Below, piece after piece: positions 4,027-6,927 of a stretch of 6,927 nucleotides of DNA. This DNA is from Bryobacteraceae bacterium. Lineage in GTDB: Bacteria > Acidobacteriota > Terriglobia > Bryobacterales > Bryobacteraceae. Positions within the stretch are counted from its first letter, which is position 1, and each line of letters opens with the position of its first letter. The stretch is taken from the NCBI GenBank assembly GCA_025350445.1, contig JANXXV010000679.1, positions 1 to 6,927 of the forward strand, read 5' to 3'. The position numbers and the translations under genes are program-made. The notes under the pieces are model-generated. The model did not search any database. It worked only from the letters and a program-made list of their open reading frames with translations, and was not told where the DNA came from.

Positions 4027-6927
4027 ATGACAAAGCAACGCTGCTCCACGTCGATCGGGTTTAACCGATTGAAGTTCTACTTGAAAATATCGCTGATCGC
4101 CGTTGGGATACTGCTACTCAACCAAGGCGACGCGCGCGCACAAAGTTTTCTGGCCTCCGTCTCGGGTATTGTGAACGATCCTGCCGGAGCAGTAGCTCCC
4201 AATGTCAAGGTCACGGCGACCGACATTGCGCGCGGCGTGTCTTTTACCGCCACCAGCAATCAGGACGGCGTCTATTTGATTAACAATTTGATCCCCAGCA
4301 CTTACAAAGTGACCGCCGAAGCCCCTGGGTTTCAAACGTATGTGCTGAACGGGTTTCCGTTACAAGCGAGGCAGGAAGCCGGCCTCAACATCACCTTAAC
4401 ACTCGGCACATCCGCTCAAACGGTCGAAGTGTCAAGCCAGGTCCAAATGATTGACCCGTCGAACGCGACGCTCGGCGGAGTAGTGAACAACAAATCGATC
4501 GTTGATCTGCCCATCATCAACCGGAACATTCTGACGCTGATGGCGATCGAACCGGGCGTCCAGCCTTCGACGCAGAATAACTATTCGAGCAATTTTTTCA
4601 CCAGCGCCATACGCTATTCGTTCAATGGCGGGCTGGAGTCGACTTCCGATTTCCAACAGGATGGTATCTCCATCCTGAACCAGAGCGATATTCCAGGCAT
4701 CATGGGCCTGACGATGCTGCCGTCGGTGGATGGCGTGGACGAGATGCGCGTCCAGACCAACAGCTATTCCGCCAGTTACGGCCGCAGTGGTGGCGGAATT
4801 ACCACCATGGTTACGAAGTCGGGGACCAACGCGTTTCACGGCACTGCATTCGACTTCCTCCGTAACAATGGCCTAAACTCCAACAACTTCTTCTCCAACC
4901 GGGCCGGTGCGAAAATCGCGCCGCTGCACGAGAACCAATTTGGCGGCTCGGTCGGCGGTCCCATCATTAAGAACAAGACGTTCTTCTTCGTGGTATACGA
5001 AAGAGATATCAACAACGCGGGTGCGTTCAACCTCTTCACCGTGCCCACTGCCGCGGAACGGACCGGAGATTTTTCCGGAGCCCTTAATGCCGCGGGCCAA
5101 TTAAAGACGCTATACAACCCCTTCAGCACCACCCCAGACCCCAATAATGCGGGTCAGTTCCTGCGGACGCCGTTTCCAGGCAACAGGATTCCAGCCAATC
5201 TGATGGACAAGGTGGGGACGAATGCCGCGACGTACTGGCCGGCGCCGAACTTGCCCGGCCTGACGAACAATCTGGCGGCGACCGCCGTCAGCGCCAACCC
5301 GCTGCAGCAAGTTACCACCAAGATAGACCACAATTTCAATGGCAACAAGCGGGTTTTCGGTCGATATAGCAATTTGTACAACGTCGCCGGTTCCCCGAAT
5401 TACTACAGGAATCTGGCGGACACGGGTTTTGGCCCCATGACGGTGCATGGGCACAACCTTGCACTCGGTTACACCCAGACGCTGGGAGACGCCACGGTAT
5501 TGGAACTGCGCGCGGGAGTGAACCGGTTTAACGCCCTTCGTCCCAGTAACGGGCTGGGCTTTAAGCTGACGGCTTTGGGTTTGCCTGCCAGCACAGAGAA
5601 CTACCTGAAAGAGGGCGATGTGGAAGAGTTCCCGGGTATTGCCAATCAGGGCTACTCCCTTCTGGGGAACCAGAGCGGCCCCTACTACGAGAGCCACGAG
5701 TTGGACTACATCTTTTCGGGCAGTTTGGCGCGGGTGATGGGCAAGCATACGATTACCGTTGGCGGGGAGCACCGGGACTACTTCCTGAACTTCCTGCAAA
5801 CCAACCCGATGCTGATGAATTTCGGCGCCGACATGACACAAGGCCCGAACGCGCGAACAGTATCATCGACTGCGGGCGACTCGGTGGCTTCCATGCTGCT
5901 GGGAGCCGGCGATAGCGGCAGCGCCGGATATTACGCCCGGACGGCCAATGGCAATCATTATTTCGCCGAGTTCATCCAGGACGATATCAAGTGGACGCGG
6001 AAGTTAACCATCAATCTTGGTTTCCGGCTGGAACAAGAAACCGGGACGACCGAACGCTACAACCGGATGGCCGCCATCAATCCTTATATTGCCAACCCGA
6101 TTTCGGCCAAGCTGACCAATCCTTTCACCGGGCAGACGCCTTGGAATGTTACCGGCGGATACGTTTTCGCCGGCAGCGGTGCGAATAGCCTCAACAATCA
6201 CGCGATCCGCCCGGTGGAGTGGAAGGCGAGCCCGCGGCTGGGAATCGCCTATTCGCTGGATGACAAAACGGTCATAAGGACGGCTTACGGGATATTCTAC
6301 GGGGTACCGTACGCCGGGGCGACGCGCCAATTCACCAGTGGAGCCTTCCAAACGTCCACCCCTTGGGTGGCGACGGTAGATGGTGTCCATCCCAATACTT
6401 TGGCGAGCGACCCATTCTCGACGGGTTATTTCTATCCGCCGGGCAGCTCGCAAGGCTTGCTTTCCGCCATCGGGCAGAGTCTTTCCAGCGCGCAGCCTTC
6501 GACACTCAAAACCCTTTACAACCAACAGTGGAATTTTTCGATTCAACGCAGCCTCTCGACGAGCTCGTTGCTGCAGGTGGCGTATGTCGGAAATAAAGGA
6601 ACACACTTGGCCTGGGGGGGCTCGTCGATGAATGAACTGACGCCGCAGAATAGGGCCGCCGGGAACCAACTAAACCTGGTGAACAATCCGTTCTTCGGCA
6701 TTGTTAGTACCGGGCCACTCGCACAGCAGCAAGTCCAGTACGGCCAATTGGTTCGTCCGTTTCCCCTCTGGCAGACCGTGTCGGCAAACGGCACCGGCAT
6801 TGGCAACTCCGAGTACGAAGCGCTGCAGGTCCATTTCACCAAGCGATATTCGGATGGCCTCAGTCTGATCGTCGGTTACACCTGGTCCAAGCTCATGACA
6901 GATATCTCAGACGGTGTCTGGAGCAGC
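4027..6927 (+). CDS. TonB-dependent-receptor-like outer membrane protein with carboxypeptidase-regulatory-like domain, C-terminus cut off
   Basis: The frame is open from the ATG at 4027 to the window end, 967 residues; relatives are usually about 1,050-1,200, so the last strands and stop lie outside. Residues 1-38 form a Sec signal peptide: basic N-region, core ISLIAVGILLL (21-31) and cleavage after ARA (36-38). Residues 42-128 are a carboxypeptidase-regulatory-like beta-sandwich (SGIVNDPAGAVAPNVKVTAT, then DGVYLINNLIPSTYKV). A plug-like domain follows (about 130-270) with LPIINRNILTLMAIEPGV (161-178) and YGRSGGGITTMVTKSGTNAFHG (251-272, written here in family-diagnostic parts: YGRSGGG and TKSGTNAFHG). 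The rest is beta-barrel, including QFGGSVGGPIIKNKTFFF (304-321), QQWNFSIQRS (near 833), YVGNKGTHL (near 854) and YTWSK (near 951). This is the Oar-like receptor class expanded in Acidobacteriota, thought to import or bind large substrates such as glycans or peptides. The substrate is not deducible. It is divergent from the cytochrome/DUF1501 operon. Confidence 0.93.
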   Translation, partial: MTKQRCSTSIGFNRLKFYLKISLIAVGILLLNQGDARAQSFLASVSGIVNDPAGAVAPNVKVTATDIARGVSFTATSNQDGVYLINNLIPSTYKVTAEAPGFQTYVLNGFPLQARQEAGLNITLTLGTSAQTVEVSSQVQMIDPSNATLGGVVNNKSIVDLPIINRNILTLMAIEPGVQPSTQNNYSSNFFTSAIRYSFNGGLESTSDFQQDGISILNQSDIPGIMGLTMLPSVDGVDEMRVQTNSYSASYGRSGGGITTMVTKSGTNAFHGTAFDFLRNNGLNSNNFFSNRAGAKIAPLHENQFGGSVGGPIIKNKTFFFVVYERDINNAGAFNLFTVPTAAERTGDFSGALNAAGQLKTLYNPFSTTPDPNNAGQFLRTPFPGNRIPANLMDKVGTNAATYWPAPNLPGLTNNLAATAVSANPLQQVTTKIDHNFNGNKRVFGRYSNLYNVAGSPNYYRNLADTGFGPMTVHGHNLALGYTQTLGDATVLELRAGVNRFNALRPSNGLGFKLTALGLPASTENYLKEGDVEEFPGIANQGYSLLGNQSGPYYESHELDYIFSGSLARVMGKHTITVGGEHRDYFLNFLQTNPMLMNFGADMTQGPNARTVSSTAGDSVASMLLGAGDSGSAGYYARTANGNHYFAEFIQDDIKWTRKLTINLGFRLEQETGTTERYNRMAAINPYIANPISAKLTNPFTGQTPWNVTGGYVFAGSGANSLNNHAIRPVEWKASPRLGIAYSLDDKTVIRTAYGIFYGVPYAGATRQFTSGAFQTSTPWVATVDGVHPNTLASDPFSTGYFYPPGSSQGLLSAIGQSLSSAQPSTLKTLYNQQWNFSIQRSLSTSSLLQVAYVGNKGTHLAWGGSSMNELTPQNRAAGNQLNLVNNPFFGIVSTGPLAQQQVQYGQLVRPFPLWQTVSANGTGIGNSEYEALQVHFTKRYSDGLSLIVGYTWSKLMTDISDGVWSS

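Noticed and set aside
4020..4064. A 14-residue ORF (starting MANDKATLL) overlapping the receptor start
   Set aside because: It is out of frame with the receptor, its distance from AGGA is only about two bases, and it terminates inside the signal-peptide coding region; chance is the simplest explanation.
5110..5841. A 243-codon minus-strand open frame opposite the receptor
   Set aside because: The plus-strand frame has diagnostic receptor motifs through the whole stretch; the minus frame is Val/Arg/Gln-rich with no domain.
6004..6669. A 221-codon minus-strand open frame opposite the receptor
   Set aside because: Arg-rich shadow of the beta-barrel coding sequence, without a recognisable motif.

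Overview
The window holds three protein-coding genes and one divergent intergenic region. Two genes are cut by the window edges. No tRNA, rRNA, CRISPR array, insertion sequence or phage gene was seen.

Gene content points to an Acidobacteriota of the Solibacter/Bryobacter type. Planctomycete-type cytochrome proteins (PSCyt1-PSCyt2-PSD1) paired with DUF1501 proteins are abundant in Planctomycetota, Verrucomicrobiota and Solibacter-like Acidobacteriota. The large outer-membrane receptor with an N-terminal carboxypeptidase-regulatory-like domain is typical of the Acidobacteriota expansion of Oar-like receptors. Base composition looks moderately GC-rich by eye. This taxonomic call is an inference from families, not from a marker gene.

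Layout: (1) positions 1-1073, minus strand, a DUF1501 protein with a twin-arginine signal, missing its C-terminus at the left edge. (2) 1085-3745, minus strand, a complete 886-residue PSCyt1/PSCyt2/PSD1 protein with two CxxCH haem-binding motifs. It lies 11 bases upstream of the DUF1501 gene, so the two probably form an operon read right to left. (3) 3746-4026, a 281-base divergent intergenic region. It holds a plausible sigma70-type promoter facing right, a 9-bp perfect dyad, a second inverted repeat, and a possible 21-codon leader ORF with a strong Shine-Dalgarno. (4) 4027 to the right edge, plus strand, a TonB-dependent-receptor-like outer membrane protein, 967 residues seen, C-terminus missing.

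All three proteins are exported: the cytochrome protein by a Sec-type signal, the DUF1501 protein by a Tat-type signal, and the receptor to the outer membrane. A divergent pair (periplasmic redox/alkaline-phosphatase-fold module plus outer-membrane receptor) could serve uptake and processing of one extracellular substrate, but nothing here identifies it. The coding regions look like ordinary members of known, poorly understood families. The least explained sequence is the intergenic region.
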